Positions 17,684 to 32,094 are shown, numbered from the stretch's first letter. The stretch is DNA of 64,000 bases from Sinohyriopsis cumingii (GCA_028554795.2 CM068835.1:55609719-55673718); one strand, 5' to 3'. Notes: generated from the sequence alone by a model not told the origin. Translations and numbers: made by a program.

Positions 17684-17917
17684 TTGGGCAGAATGAGATC
17701 TGGACTCCAGTATGGCTGCAATTCTGTCCGGTTTAGCAGGCTTCTTATCGTTACTCCCATGATGGATGTTTATATTGATATGGCTCTTCACCGAAAGAAA
17801 TGTGATGTTCATTTTGTCCTAAATAATCGCGGTGTCAGTTTCACATCTTGTTGTCATTGTGGTCATCTTGACAATCTAGTATTTATTAAGAATATCAGAG
17901 ACGGCTTCAACACCTAG
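17684..17917 (+). other. Hypothetical small frame, identical in copies 1 and 2
   Basis: A 77-codon frame containing MDVYIDMALHRKKCDVHF and SCCHCGHLDNLVFIKNI; the translation is identical in copy 2 (40536-40769). The +1 frame of the same DNA also reads as three hydrophobic segments (ILSGLAGFLSLLP, MFILIWLF, HLVVIVVILTI) interrupted by TGA, TAA and TAG, so one of the two is the real remnant. I cannot decide which; no family recognised. Confidence 0.3.
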
Positions 17918-18589
17918 CAGATACAGTTTAAATGTCTTGGATTTCTACACTTTGGAAAATACACATATGGCATAAAGAAGCTATTTAAGCTTAAGCACGA
18001 TTAAACAGTTAGAGGTATATATAAAACAAAATATACAAAAGTTGCAGTTAGGTCTTTATCGGAACATGTTATTATTCATAAATATAATCAATCTTATTGA
18101 TTACAAATTCCACAAAACAAATAAACAAAAGCTGCACATCCATCATTCTGTATTAGAAATCACATATTTAAAATATTTTGATAATTACAATACTACCTCG
18201 TTAAAAATAGTTACCTTAATAAAATATTTTATTTTTGTTGCAATATGCCCCCAAAAGGAGAACATTCCAATAACCTATCCCTCTGCTCTATAAATCATTT
18301 TATAACATTTCTGAAACAGCATCCATGCCGAATCTATAATTTGCGGGAATTATATTTTTAAATAATTTTTAATACAAATAATGTTTTATTTGTAGATCAT
18401 ATATTGGTATTATTACGATATATTCTTAGGCAATTGTCTATATTAAACTTTTATTAAAAAAGAAACAATCTAGTACTTATCATAATGTTTGAAACAAATA
18501 TTATATTCGTCTATTTGATTTGAACATAATTTTCAGTTATATAGAAGTACCAAACAGGGATGTATGTCTAAAATGGTAGCACCCTGAAG
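17918..18589. other. AT-rich non-coding stretch
   Basis: No supported gene; the open frame at 18042-18293 is AT-rich and its end shifts in copy 2 through a T-run length change near 41080. Confidence 0.5.
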
Positions 18590-21500
18590 AATTATGAGTG
18601 GCGGCAGATCCAATGAAAATTTAAATTATTCAAGGGAATCACAACATTTTGAAATATGTTTATTTACAAATTTATTGGTTTTATAAATTTCATAAACCTT
18701 CGCAAAACGTGTGAGAAAAACGCCAAAGCACAAAATGGAATGAAGCAACATGAATAAATCTTAAATACGTATAAGAGGTTAGCAACACTAATTAGATTAT
18801 ATCGTACAATTACATTATAATTCAGCATCAGAACCATTAAAACTGATGTTTTGTATGTAAACTATATATAATCATCTATTTGTTATGATATATTAGAAAC
18901 AAAATAAACATTTGATGTACTGCATCATTTACAGTAACAGCAAGACAAACTGAGAGCAACACTTTGGTATTAAACCAGAAGTTTAGAAGTAGGTCATGAG
19001 ACAAAATCGGTTCGTACAGACACTATTGAATAGTCAGGGCATCCTACATTCGAGACGTGAAATAGCAATGTAGCATATTATGCCATATGGCGACAGTTTG
19101 AATTGTTCGATATTGCTGCTTTAGCTCAACCTGGAAAAGCTTTGCCATATGGGCAGGAAAATTATTTAATAAAACATCGGTTGGACTAAATCAAATGCAG
19201 TGGTAGTACTATTGACAACTGGAAGCATTCACGAGAAGAACGATAATTTGAAGTGTGTTTTAGGACATATTGCCCTTAAGAATTAGATATAGCACGGGGA
19301 AAAGTAGGGAATATTACATCAAAACACAAAATGGAATGGAAAAAAGGAATAAATCTTAAATACATATTAATAGGTTTAAAACACTAATTAGATCCTATTG
19401 TGTATGAATAATTCAGTATGAAACCCTTAAAACGTATGTTCTTTACGTCAACTATATATTATCATCTATTTGTTGTGATAAATTGCAAACTAAAGAATTA
19501 TATCATGCAATGCATAATTCGGAGGCAAGATCGTGCATTATTTACATCAGACTATTTTATTTTTATTCAATAACAACATATATGTTAGCTTCATTTGTAT
19601 TTCAGTTGTGTAGTGATCGGGTAAAGAGGGACCAATTTCTATTGAATACTATATTACAAATCTAGTGGGACTGTTAATAACAATTTGGATGAAAATGATT
19701 TTGTACTAGACATGTTACTCAGCTAACTTTTGAAGCAAATCCAGACAGAGCCCCAGCTGGCAACTATACTATTATTAGGAATCTATGACACAAACACATA
19801 CGATACATAAAACTATAATTCGTCAGTACAAATTAGAGTATCATCAGATACTGAGTTTCCTGTACAAGCTGTGTCTTGTAGCTATCAGAATTCCAGACGA
19901 ATGACGGCACATGTAACAACAAGACAAAATGGAAACAACCCTCGAGTTTAAGACCAACACTTGGAAGCAGTTAATGAGACAACATCTATTGGCACAGAGA
20001 ATATTAAAATTCAAGCATTCTACATTTGAGAAGTGGAATAGCCATGTAGCATCTTACGCTATATGGCGACAGTTTGAATTGTTCGATATTGCTGCTTTAG
20101 CTCAACCTAGAAAAGGATTGGGCAAGAAAATTATTTAAAAAAACATCGGTTGGACTAAATCAAACGCAGTGGTAGTACTATTGATAATTGGAAGCATTCA
20201 CGGGAAGAACGATATTTTAAAGTACGTTTATGGACATATTGCCTTTAAGAACTTGATATAGCACGGGGAAAAGTAGGACATATTACAGCAAACCACAAAA
20301 TGGAACGGAAAATAGGAATAAATCTTAAATACATATTTAGAGGTTGAAAGCACTAATTAGATCCTATCGTACATGAATAATTTAGTATGAAACCCTTAAA
20401 ACGTATGTTCTTGATGTCAACTATATATTATCATCTGTTTGTTGTGATGGATTATAAGCTAAAGAATTATATCATGCAATGCATAATTCAGGGGCAAGGT
20501 CGTGCATTATTTACATCAGACAATTTAATTTTTTTCAATAACAACATATATGTTAGCTTCATTTGTATTTCAGTTGTGTAATGATTGGGAAAAGAGGAAC
20601 CATTTTCTATCGAATACTATATTGAGAATCTGGAGGGACTGTTAATAACAATATGGATGAAAATGATTTTGTACTAGAAATGTTACTCAGCTAACCTCCG
20701 AAGCGAATCCAGACAGAGCCCCAGCTGGCGACTATAATATTATTAGCAATCTATGACCCAAACACATACGATACATAAAACTATAATTCGTCAGTACAAA
20801 TTAGAGCATCATCAGATAATGAGTTTACTGTACAAGCTGTGTCTTGTAGCTATCAGAATTCCAGACGAATGACGGCACATGTAACAACAAGACAAAATGG
20901 AAACAACCCTCGAGTTTAAGACCAACATTTGGAAGCAGTTAATGAGACAACATCTATTGGCACAGAGAATATTAAAATTCAAGACATTCTACATTTGAGA
21001 AGTGGAATAGCCATGTAGCATCTTACGCTATATGGCGACAGTTTGAATTGTTCGATATTGCTGCTTTAGCTCAACCTAGAAAAGGATTGGGTAAGAAAAT
21101 TATTTAAAAAAACATCGGTTGGACTAAATCAAACGCAGAGGCAGATCTATTGTTACATCGAAGCATTCTCAAGAAGAATGCCATTTTGAAGTGTATTTAT
21201 GGACATACTGCGTTTAAGAATTTCGTATACCATTGGGAAAAAGTAGGGAATATTACAGCAAAACACAAAATGGAATGAAACAATATGAATATTTCTGAAA
21301 TACACATGTATAGGTTAACAACAGTAATTAGCTTCTATTGTACAATTGCATGCAAAAATCAGTATGAAACCCTTAACACTGTTGTTATTTATGTCAGCTA
21401 TACATAATCCTCTATTTGTTGTGATAGACAGATTTCAAACAAAAGAATGATATCATTTACTGTGTCATTCACAGGCAAAGTTATGTATTATTTGCATCAG

Positions 21501-22130
21501 ACTATTTTATTTTTATTTAATAACAACATATATATTAGCTTCATTTGTATCTCAGTTGTGTAACGAACGGGTTAAAATTGGATCGTTTTATATTGAATAC
21601 TATATTGAGAATCTGGAGGGCCTGTTTATGACAATATGGCTGAAAGTGACTTTATACATAAAAATGTCACCCAGCTTACCTTCGAAGCAAACCCAGACAC
21701 ATCGCCAGCTCACAAATGTAATATTGAGAAGCAGGAGGGCTTATTTATGACAGTATGGATGAAAATAATAACCAGCTAACCTACGAAGCAAACACAGACA
21801 CAGTCCCAGCCCCCAACTGTAATATTGATAGAAATATATAGCACTAACAGATATATCAAACAAGAATTAGTACAAATTGGAGTATCATCACATACTGAGA
21901 CTCATGTACAAGCCGTGTTTTGTACCTATCGGAAGTCCAGACGGTACATGTAACAACAAGACAAAATGAGAGCAGCCACCGTATATTAAGTCAGCATTTG
22001 GGAGCATGTAATGAGACAATGTCAGTTCGTACAGAGAATATTGAATGCTCAAGACATCCTGCATATGACGACGGTTTGAATTGTTCGATATTTCAGCTTT
22101 AGCTCAACTTGGATTGAACAAAAATGGTAA
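18590..22130. repeat. Tandem array of ~970-bp repeats, about 3.6 copies, copy 1
   Basis: Landmark 'gacagtttgaattgttcgat' occurs at 19092, 20068, 21037 and, as 'gacggtttg...', 22070; landmark 'agtatgaaaccc' at 19412, 20385 and 21359 with a diverged form at 18823. Spacing is 969-976 bp for the inner units. The first unit lacks about 385 bp between landmarks and the last is more diverged and about 60 bp longer. Open frames inside (for example 19929-20138 with MRQHLLAQRILKF and WRQFELFDIAALAQ) are short and not shared across all repeats, so they are probably not genes. Confidence 0.88.
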
Positions 22131-24311
22131 CGGAACAGAAATGTTGCATTATATTACTTTAATCAACTTTATTTAATGTTGAACAGTTTTTGAAGACTAG
22201 TAGCTTGTTTCCCATTTTATTAGAAATATATGATTTTACTATTTATGGACCATTACAATAATAGAATACCAGAAATATGTACTATTAAGAGAGATGAAAT
22301 ATATGTCTGCCACGGTTATCGTTAATATTTCGGATACTATGATATCATTTGGTATCAAACCTATTTTTGTATTACTCTCTGAAGTTAAGAAAAGCTATTT
22401 TGCCGGATTAAAGTAATTCATAATGCGTATAAACGCATATACATATATGTAGACTCACTCCTTAGAACTATTCTTTCTTTCTATGCCCCAGGCAACTGCT
22501 TCATCCTGCAGGGTTATCAGAATAGACTTATGTACATATTAATAAAGATGAAGTAAACTTGCTACGTTACATAATATACTTGAAAAAAAAGTTCAAATGA
22601 TGGCACTGTATTTTCACTGCCACTCAGCTTCCGTGTACATCAATTTCATATACAGTACAGAGACACTATATAAATATATTTGAAAATGAAAATATCAACA
22701 TTCATACTTTTGAAACAAATGTTCACACGTTTTAACAAATATTTAACTCCAAAATGAAAATGAGCAACTATCAGAGACCATAACTCTGAACATAAGTTAA
22801 ACATTCATGACATGACAGTGCAAACGAATCTAAAACCCGTCATCATAATATAAACATCATTCAACATCCTATTGGTACTGAATAAGTTTTACTTGCAAAA
22901 CATAAATATCTATGTAAAATGTTAGTATGTAGGATGTAGGTAAACAAAGTCTATTTCCCCAAATAAAGGTAGAGCTAGATCTCATGACTCATTATTCACT
23001 ACGAGTTCTTAAGATTGAATCTTCTACCTTTTATGGTGTAGTCCTGAATATTGTATATAAAATTTAATATGGTTCCACAGACGCCTGCCCAGAACACGTT
23101 CTTTCCTCTATGGCGGTTCCACCGTCAATTTTCTTGTAACCGATGCTATTATCTGAAACTTTCCATGCTGTCTTGAAACGTCCTCTCACTTACTGTCTCG
23201 CTGGATTCTGACGTGGTGCGTTTACCTAGGAATAAAAAGTGTCTTTTCTAATTTAACGTGTCACACACACTACATATTAGTTCATTCATGTACATCTTTT
23301 AAAGATTAATTTTTAAACTGCTTACTATGTAAATAATGTCAAGAGAGCACATTTTAACATGAAACATTACACTTCGAATTTAACTCCGAGAAACATTATC
23401 ATTGTTGCATGTTTTTTACTCTCCTCTCAGTTTCTGTAAAACAGCTAGCCGTGGGTGTAACACATTGCACAGACCACTTCATCTCTATAGACAGTGACTA
23501 GCTGTAAATTTACATGAATTTCTAAAAAAAGATGTAAAAAAATAAACATATCTTCAAAATAAAATCACAAACGGCATATCAATCTTTCAACCAACCATGA
23601 CCTGGATATACTTGAATTATATAACGGAGTACTTAACATTCTGAGATAGAAAGTGTGTTGCCCATAAGGGAAACAAGTATGGTTTTCACAGACGATGACC
23701 ACGGCAGGAAATCAGAGTGTAGGTGTTCAGCGACTGATAAGTACATATTAATAACAGCAATGTATTACACATCGCTATTGAGTAACCCAATTTACTCAAA
23801 GTAGGTAAGCTGATTTATAAAAATTTGATCCAAAAAATGTCTTATGTATCTCTACTTTTTAACTCTTGGTTCTTGGCTCTGTCTTTATTATATGTAAGTT
23901 TTGTTAAATACTTGTAACTTGTAATGATCACAAATAATAAAGATATTAAGTATTTAATTTTTGCATACCGGGGCAAAATTCTATTTAAAGATAATAAAAT
24001 TGTAGTTTGCAAAGGATCTACAACAAACATCAGCACATTCAAAGCTACTGGTACATTACCACATTGAAGACTTGGAATCATTCGAAACACTCTGTTCTTT
24101 AGGAATAGTCTTAAAACCTAGGATTATTTGGGACTTAATCAACAGTACGGTAAGTTCCTCTTAGATTTTCATTTTATTAGAGATATAAACTATCACAAGA
24201 ATGTGTTTACTGAGCTTAAGACTCGAAACACTTATCGTTTTTCCAATTTTGAAAACTATTATTTATTTATATAGGTCTAACAACAATGATCTTTAAATTA
24301 TGAAACTCAAG

Positions 24312-24377
<66 letters not shown>

Positions 24378-25491
24378 TAATTGTAATGTTCATATCACAT
24401 GCACTAATTTATATAGCTACATTATAATATATATCAATTATTTTCAATTGTATTCATACCAAACTGCGTCACGTATAGACAAATTTTTAACATGTTCATA
24501 TCTTAAAAAAAAAAGACTTAAAATGCAACAGGACTGATCTGTGGTGTGCACTACATTTTGACAAATGATATTAACTTTCTTTGTTTAAAATTTATAAAAA
24601 TGGTCAACAAAAAACACTAATGATAACTTTCTGAATAACACATTTAGGACTATTTGTGATTTAAGTCAAAACACTGTTTTTATTAAATTTTCACTTTGCA
24701 TGTGTTACAGAAATAAATTAACTGATTTTAGTCATCATGTTGATTTTGCTTTTCTCTGAAGCATAATTTAAGAACTTGAGTCATAAAATCTTTAATTTTC
24801 TCTTAGAAAGGGCAATTTGTGATTTTTAGTAATGTTGCATTAACATGTTTGTTTTTTCTCCATTTCTTTTCCTAATTAACTGAATCCTGGTATTTATGAA
24901 CACTTACTTTAGCCTATTTAACTTTCTCATGTGACTTATGTTGTGTACCAGAATATCTGCACTTTTAGCAAACTTTCAATCTGATTAAAATCAAGTCTCC
25001 ACTGCCCTAAGTGAAGACTGTGGAGATCTGATTTTAAACATATTGGCAAAATTTATGAACAATGCTAGAATATATGGAAATCCAAACAGTATATTAAATA
25101 TAAATGTTCTGAAAATTAACTTAAAAACAAAGAACAGTTCGCATCCTATATTGTGTGTGTAAGTGGCAAAATTATTAAAAACACTGAAAGCTTAGAGTGT
25201 TTGTGGTGATACAGATTAACTAGAGATTGAAGAATCAATGATATAAATACTACAATTCACTCTCTTTATACTATAAGAAAACAAAGTGCTCCAATAATCT
25301 GTAAAACGCATTTCTAAACATTCTTCCATACATATATGACACTAGCAGTTATATTAGCATTTTAATAATGTTTATGTGTTGATTACCCTTTAAAGTATTT
25401 TCTACAATAGTTTCCAGTATACAGTGGAGATAACCACTGTAACTGCTAAACATTCACCTGAATTGGAGTTCCATCCCTTGCTATAATCATC
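22131..25491. other. AT-rich intergenic stretch with possible minus-strand exon fragments
   Basis: No gene can be established. On the minus strand near 23225-23150 a splice-acceptor-like TTTATTCCTAG is followed by a polar stretch (KRTTSESSETVSERTF) ending in TAA. Near 24115-24060, TAATCCTAG is followed by KTIPKEQSVSNDSK. Near 25500-25460 a stretch MIIARDGTPIQ ends at a donor-like CAG|GTGAAT. Together with the frames at 881-621 and 407-78 they could be exons of one leftward host gene repeated with the array, but nothing identifies it. Sequence otherwise unremarkable. Confidence 0.3.
24270..24376. repeat. Microsatellite-bearing repeat module (TA tract), copy 1
   Basis: A ~40-bp lead 'tataggtctaacaacaatg...' ends just before a TA tract (24313-24376). 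The same lead occurs in copy 2 (47135-47175, tract 47179-47274) and, with a few changes, before a CT/TA tract at 53711-53750. Confidence 0.75.
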
Positions 25492-25576
25492 AGCATCAAA
25501 GGCCAGTGGCTATAGGACTCATAGTACTAATTCAGTTTCCATAGAAAACCTATGCAAACACCATGATATTAAAAAT

Positions 25577-25897
25577 TCAGTAAGTTAAAAAAAAATTAGT
25601 GTTCATGATCAAACCTATATTTATCAGTATAGATGAAACCTGGATGTCAGTTTCTGTGTAGAGGAAAGGATATGAGCTTCGGCATTTTCTGGACCTGCAT
25701 GTGTTTGAAACATGTGCTTTCAATTTTGCACCAAAGAGTCTGGTGCTAACTTTAGAAATGAGTGTTCCAAACTCAAGACTGTTAAAGGACTGAAATTCCA
25801 TCAATAAAACAATATCTCTATTTTTTTTTTCACTTACAACTAGGATAAGCTCACGAAAGATTATTTTTCCTACAACATAACTTACATTATTAACCAA
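25577..25897 (-). other. Conserved open frame, copy 2 of 78-407
   Basis: Same frame as copy 1, with one Ala-to-Thr change in the C-terminal half and a different AT-rich tail. Confidence 0.25.
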
Positions 25898-26110
25898 TCC
25901 TGGTCAGCCTAACCCATACATACCATAGTTTAGGTTCACTCATTTCCAGGCTGGTTCCCATTTTTCCATACCATTAGTACCATGAGTCCTATGCATTTTT
26001 CTATTTTTTTAAAATAAAACCAAACAGGATAATACTATTAATAATATTAGTAATACAAACTATATTTGGCTGAAGACAGTGCATACTATGCCACAGACAG
26101 TTTAATCTCT

Positions 26111-26371
26111 CTAATCCAAAAATATTCTTATATTCTCATGCTTTTCCCCATATGATTTTTTAAAGATGTTGTGAACAAAATGCCACAAGATTAAAACTGA
26201 AAAACCAAGTACATGTATAAGAATTTTGAGATCAAATTTATTTTCATAATTCTCTTTTATCAACTTCTGTTTTCTATGAGATATTGATGTTCCTCTACCA
26301 TATCTTTTTGGCCATGGTTGATTCGTAATGGTTAGATGAAGATTCACAGTTAGTTCATTAAACCAAATCAC
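26111..26371 (-). other. Conserved open frame, copy 2 of 621-881
   Basis: Same frame as copy 1, one Gly-to-Arg change (PKRYGR). Confidence 0.25.
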
Positions 26372-27969
26372 CTAATGTAAGAACCTTCCAGCAAGAAGCT
26401 GCCTGGTTGTTAAGTGTTCACAGAAGAGATAGAGCATATCACTAATATTTTATCTGCATGTGCTAGTACATGAAATAAATTGTAGGGTATCAATCTAAAT
26501 GGAGTATATTTTTGAAAAGGTAAAGCTTAAGTGTGTCAAAATACCTGACTCCTGGAAACTTGAACATTACGGAAGTAGTAGTATTGTTTGATAAGACATC
26601 AACAATGAAGTAAGTAACATAAAAGCAGTACATTACACAAAGTATAGAGTTTCTCAAGTAAAACAGGACATGCTGATTAAACCCAAAATTATCCTTAAAG
26701 CCTTTATGGCCATTATTTACAGTGGGATCCTCACTGTCTTTCTAAATTTGAAGCCAACATTATTCCTATCGATCTATATGGAAAGTGAAATTAGAACAGG
26801 ATGCAATTAAAGTATACTTGAAAGACTACAAACAATATAAATAACATAGATAATTCAGTGAAAATAAAATAAAGCAAAACAAAAACCAATAAGAGGAACC
26901 TTACAAAATAACTATAAGATATAAGAGAACTGGCTGAAATGCTGACCACAGTGTTCAATGGATAAGATATAGGTGTCAGAATGTCATTATCTGCTGAAAA
27001 ATAATTAGTAATATTTTTTAAGAAAAAGAAGTTACTTCAAAACAATAAATACCAAATTTTCTTTCTTCTTAATTTCAGCATTTATGGTTAAGTGAAACTT
27101 TACTGCAGTTTCCAATCTCATTCTCTTTGGAACATTTATAATATAACAGTCTCTGGCAAGCCATTCCAATCATCCATTGCATTATAATAATATGATGGTA
27201 GAGGATATGCTAATTACCTGTTGTACTACAAAGTTATGATTAATGCCTTTATTAGTATGCCAGTGATGTTTGAGCTCACTAGATATGCTGACTCACTGAG
27301 GTTGTTTGGCTCTCTTGTCCAAAATGAAATACCCCAGCAAATTAAAAGCAAAGATTAGTGATAAGAAGATATTTTGGTTTCAATATTTTTTAAATATTTC
27401 TCATTTAAATAAAAAAATTTTATCAATATCAAGTATGTTCTTCCAATACGTAGTACAGAAAATTACATGGAACAAAATAAATCACAATGGTACTGAATCA
27501 ATGCTGCACACATATTATTTTCCAAGTCTGAAAAAAAGCATAATTGCATTGTCTATGAACAGACATAAGCCTATTATCAACTTTATTCTAGATAACATTT
27601 GTATTAACTTTACGGATAAATGTTGATCCAAGATAAGACTCAACTATTTTCAGTGATATCTGTAACTTGATACGATCCATTATATTTGACACTAAACTAT
27701 TGTCACCATTATATGTTTAAATTTTAACAAAAAAGAATACAATCATTTTCACTAAGATAAATTGATAGTTGATTATTATGTAACAGATTATCGCATGATG
27801 CAAGTTTTTGTCCAAGATTATGTGATATAAAATAAAGATTTTTGTGTGATAAGCATTTCACTGTAATCAACATACAAAAATAATTAACAGTCTGATTGTT
27901 ATATCAGTTACACAACAAAGGATGAGAAGGGACACTAGTACTAATATTAGTACCCCTACTCCTACCTCG

Positions 27970-28273
27970 TGGACGGGAACAACAAATCAAGTTGAGGCTA
28001 CGACATCGTAGCTAAAGGGACTCCAGATTCTACCCCAAGATAGCAACGGTTATAACACTTCGGGTCTGACATTGTTCTATTTACACCAACAATTTGGAGC
28101 CCGTTCGACAAGCATGACTGGAAAATAGACCAGCAAGTTGTTCTCCACCTTTTTTTTTTTTTCTGACTGGCGGCGGAGTCAAACAAAAAAAAAAAAGGCG
28201 GATAACAACTTGCTGGTCTAGATTGGAACCTAGCTACGATGTCGTAGCCTCAACTTGATTTGTTTCCCGTTCA
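27970..28273. mobile_element. Fold-back MITE (outer element), copy 2
   Basis: As in copy 1, with the nested element at 28126-28220. Confidence 0.85.
28126..28220. mobile_element. Nested hairpin MITE, copy 2
   Basis: 95 bp, same position and flanks as in copy 1, so inserted before copies 1 and 2 separated. Confidence 0.87.
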
Positions 28274-28453
28274 CTTCAAATTCTTTCATAAAATGCAATG
28301 AATCGCCATTAAAAAAAGTGCCTGATTTATGATAAAAATATAAAAATCTAACGAATATGATCGTAACATTGGCATAAACCTTTAGAAATTAAACGTTTAG
28401 CTGGTGGCTATGGAAAACCAGACGAATATTTTACACAGTATATTGCTCTGAAG

Positions 28454-28537
28454 TAGACCAACAAGTTGTTCTCCACCCTTTTTTTTTTGTCTGACTGGCG
28501 GCGGAAAATAAAAGGTGGAGAACAGCTTGTTGGTGTA
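28454..28537. mobile_element. Second hairpin MITE, copy 2, with converted core
   Basis: The arms match the copy 1 and copy 3 counterparts, but the core reads CCTTTTTTTTTTGTCTGACTGG, like the nested element, instead of CTTTGTTTTTTGCCTTACTGG. This is a patch of sequence from the neighbouring family member. Confidence 0.85.
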
Positions 28538-29950
28538 GCCCTAAAGTAACTTAAGCATGTTTTCCCAATGAATGCACACCCCTTGCAAAAATAGGACTCT
28601 GTGATCACAGATATAGGCAGAATTTTTCACGGTTTGTAGTTTGATTGCTTAATGCAGAGAATAATACAAAAATAATAGAGCATATACTTATCCAAGGTCC
28701 GGTGTAAACGCCGATATGATTTCAGCACTATTTGATGCTTTAGCTTGAACGAATATGAACAGTTACGTATTAAACTGCGTTCTCTTTGAACTGTGCCTGG
28801 TCTGGTTCCCTGCTTAGTATGCTCCCTGCATTCAAACCAGACTAGTTCTACAGCCACTTTTTTTTTTATCAGTTACTTTTGTCTTTCTGAGCCAACTGGT
28901 TCACGGGGCCTACTAAAATCAGCTAAGTCTGACAAAACCCGACAAAGCCACACAAAGCCTCAGAAAGAGATTAAGAGCCCCACATAGCAATGCAAAGTCA
29001 AATTAAAAAAGTGTATTTATATTGTTGATTATATTATGAATAAATTAACCAAGACGAAAGACTAGTTTTCAACATATTTATGCAGAATTTAATGACTGAA
29101 ACTTGGTGGACAAAGTTTGAAATCGACAAATGACCAAGTAATAACAAAGTCTGACAAAATTGTAAATTATATTGACGAATAAAATAACCAAACTGAAGGC
29201 TAAGTTTTCAACATAATTGTGCCGAATTAAATAACCGACTCAAATTTTTGCAAAGTTCGTATTCGATTAATGACAAAATCGTATGTAAAATGTTTATTAT
29301 TCGTTAAATCGTTCATTTTACTGATTATCGAAATAAAATGCAATATTTCAATATGTCCTAATTATACAAAGCCTGACAAAGTCATACAAAGCCCAATAAA
29401 GCCACACAAAGCCTGACAGAGTTGTGCAAAGTAATATTAGACAATGTATATTGTAAATTATATTGAGGAATAAATTAACCAAACGGAACGACTAGTTTCA
29501 ACATAATTATAAATAATTACAAAATCTGGAAAAATGCACAGTTGCCCGTAGTCAGTCTAAACTCCATTCGAAAAGCAAATATGTATATTTGTATGTGATA
29601 TAAATAAAATATATGTAGAATTTGTACATTGTATCCATGATATACCACTCGTTGTGCAAGCATCGTTTCCTTTTAATGAAAATATTTATACATTTCTTGG
29701 TATATCATTGATACAGCGTACATACTATACATAAATTCTGCTAATACGTGTCTTTAAACTGTTTATAAATAATCAAAATAAAATATGTGATAAAACACAA
29801 CCTTGCCTTACCTCGGCTGGGCAGTTAAATATTTATATCAAGCTATTCTGCGCTTTCACACAATCTTTCATATTTGCATATATGGGTTTTGGTATAATAA
29901 GCATTTTATAACTATTTTCATTTACTAATTTATGATAAAGTGAGTTTCTG

Positions 29951-29978
29951 TCATGTCAATATGGACAAACGCTTTTTG

Positions 29979-30028
<50 letters not shown>

Positions 30029-30298
30029 TATAATAATAATAACAGTATTTGGACTGTTCATCGAGCTTTCATAGTTGTACACTCCACTGTCGGTTGTACG
30101 AATGCACACACGACACTTATAAGGGTATTGTCCAAAAATAGTTTTTAAATCAACAGATGTCAACCCATCACACTTTGCATGCATCCATCACTTGCACTTA
30201 TCACAAATAAAGGAACCAACACAAAAATTAAGTCCACATACAGCAGAAGACCAGTTTGTTTTTGTTTGTTGTCTGCTTCGAGCAAAACCACTAGGCAT
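29951..30298 (-). pseudogene. Broken PHD-finger protein, copy 2
   Basis: Same gene remnant as 4818-4486 with the same in-frame TGA (30188-30190) inside the finger. Differences: one Asn-to-Ser change near the start (FARSRQQ), one Val-to-Ile change, and a longer poly-Ile run from the expanded ATT tract (29979-30042). All zinc-ligand positions are kept. Confidence 0.6.
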
Positions 30299-30693
30299 TT
30301 TGGAATTTAAATATAATATGATTTTTGATAAATATAAACAAGAAATATAATCTAGAGAGATGTAAAAGATATACGATAAAACTAAAATGGAGTAACTTTT
30401 GTGTTGATATACCAATATTACCATGTCTCCTATTATTAATAGGCATCATTTTGGCATGTTGCATGCTATTAATTGATTAATTATTCAAAGATATACAGGT
30501 GTTACATTTGGGTTTTCAAGTTAGGAATGATAATAATACTTTCTGTGATGACTACTGGTTCATATACAAGGAAATAGTTTTATAAAAGGCCGTTTAGCAG
30601 ACAAAGAGGAATTTTTATTTTTTTTTTTATTTTTAAACATCCAATAATATTTTGTCCTGTTCTTTTAATTCCAGTTAGGAGAGCCGGATCGTG

Positions 30694-32017
30694 CAATATA
30701 ACAGTTATAAAACAAACCACGTGATCTTAAATGGAAAACATGACAAAACAGATTCATGCAAATTCATCCACTCTGCTCCTAGTCCTTCGCAGTCCGATAT
30801 GGATTTTAGAGTGTATGCAAGCATTCATTCGACACAGAATATGTTTGAATGGCCAAAGACCATCCTCTTACAGCTGGACACGGGTCGTCCCAAATATTTT
30901 CGATCCATAACATTTTGCTGTTGTTTGTCAACGCTGAATTTTACAGTGTGTCCAAATCCAAATAAATTATGTTTTTCTAAGGTTTCTTCAAAGATGATCT
31001 CACCATGAAATTTTCAATTTTCATTTTATGTTAAAAAGAACAACGGGAAAGCAATGTCCTGGAATGACTGACCCGAGCCAAACAGATATGTGAACTCTGT
31101 ATTTTTAATGTTAGCATAGTATTCGCACAACTCCCGTTTGTTAGCCGATTTTGAAAACAAAAGGCACCAAAGTTATAAAAATATACACAACGTATTCGTT
31201 TCAGTCATCAATTTATCATTTCTAACTTGATTGTTGCGGGGTGGGTGGGTGGGCAACGCTTTCAACTTAGTGGCGTTTCGAATGAAACGGGAGTTTCTTT
31301 CGTAACACGTTCGCCATATTTGCATGTCTCTGTTTTCGAGCAACAGATACCATGTAGTTCACCGACTTTGATAATCTCAATAAACCCGTAAATTTTGGAT
31401 TTTCATCTCTTTGAACACATGTATACAAGCGTTCATTCTATTTTTATTTTTGTTCACTTTGTGTTAGAAATTTTAAATTATACATTGCAAACATTGGACG
31501 AAGAAGACACAGCTTTTACTGAAATTGAATGTTATAGACGCATGATAAGGACAGTGTGCAGTACCGAGAACTTCCTTTTGGATTGAAACGCCAATTATTT
31601 GACAACGTAATCCCCACCCCGCTACATCTGTTGGAAATTATAAATTGATAAATGAATATTTATCGTTTACAAATTAATTATTTTAGTTATATAAAAATAT
31701 TTCAAAATCGAAATCGTTTTTTGTTGATTTTTCTTTTATTGTATAGCGCTGCACAAAATCTAAAATTATGTTAAATGCGGTCAAATTCTGCTATGCGTCG
31801 GGAGATATTTCAGGCATTGTGACATTCGTAGCTGGCAGGATGTTTAACTAATGAGTGTTATTTATGTTTCAGTTAGAGGTGGAAAAATATTATTGTTCTA
31901 TGCTTGCAGTTTAGACTTTAACCATTTCAAGAGGCTACAATTGCATAAAAGCATCGCATAATACACTTTATCTTTACCCTTGCATTTCTTTCGTAAACAG
32001 TCTGCAAAGTGAGGTAC
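30694..32017 (-). pseudogene. Degraded minus-strand gene, unrecognised, copy 2
   Basis: Equivalent of 6535-5212 with the same stops. The clean stretch near 31005-30830 differs by Arg-to-Lys (ETLEKHNLFGFG). The G-quadruplex motif at 31238-31253 is retained. Confidence 0.5.
31238..31253 (+). promoter_or_regulatory. G-quadruplex motif, copy 2
   Basis: Identical GGGGTGGGTGGGTGGG despite a T-to-G change 4 bases upstream. Confidence 0.85.
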
Positions 32018-32041
32018 AGAATAACTGTGTAAAGATGAGTT

Positions 32042-32094
<53 letters not shown>

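Larger units (their letters stand above)
1..25491. repeat. Tandem segmental duplication, copy 1 (full unit)
   Basis: Position 1 corresponds to 25492 and to 48387, and the match runs without a break through the whole unit. This copy is longer than copy 2 because it keeps a 3,000-bp segment (7061-10060) that copy 2 lacks; that outweighs the longer TA tracts of copy 2. Since the window starts inside a repeat, the array may extend further left. By eye most lines differ by zero to two bases between copies 1 and 2. Confidence 0.97.
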
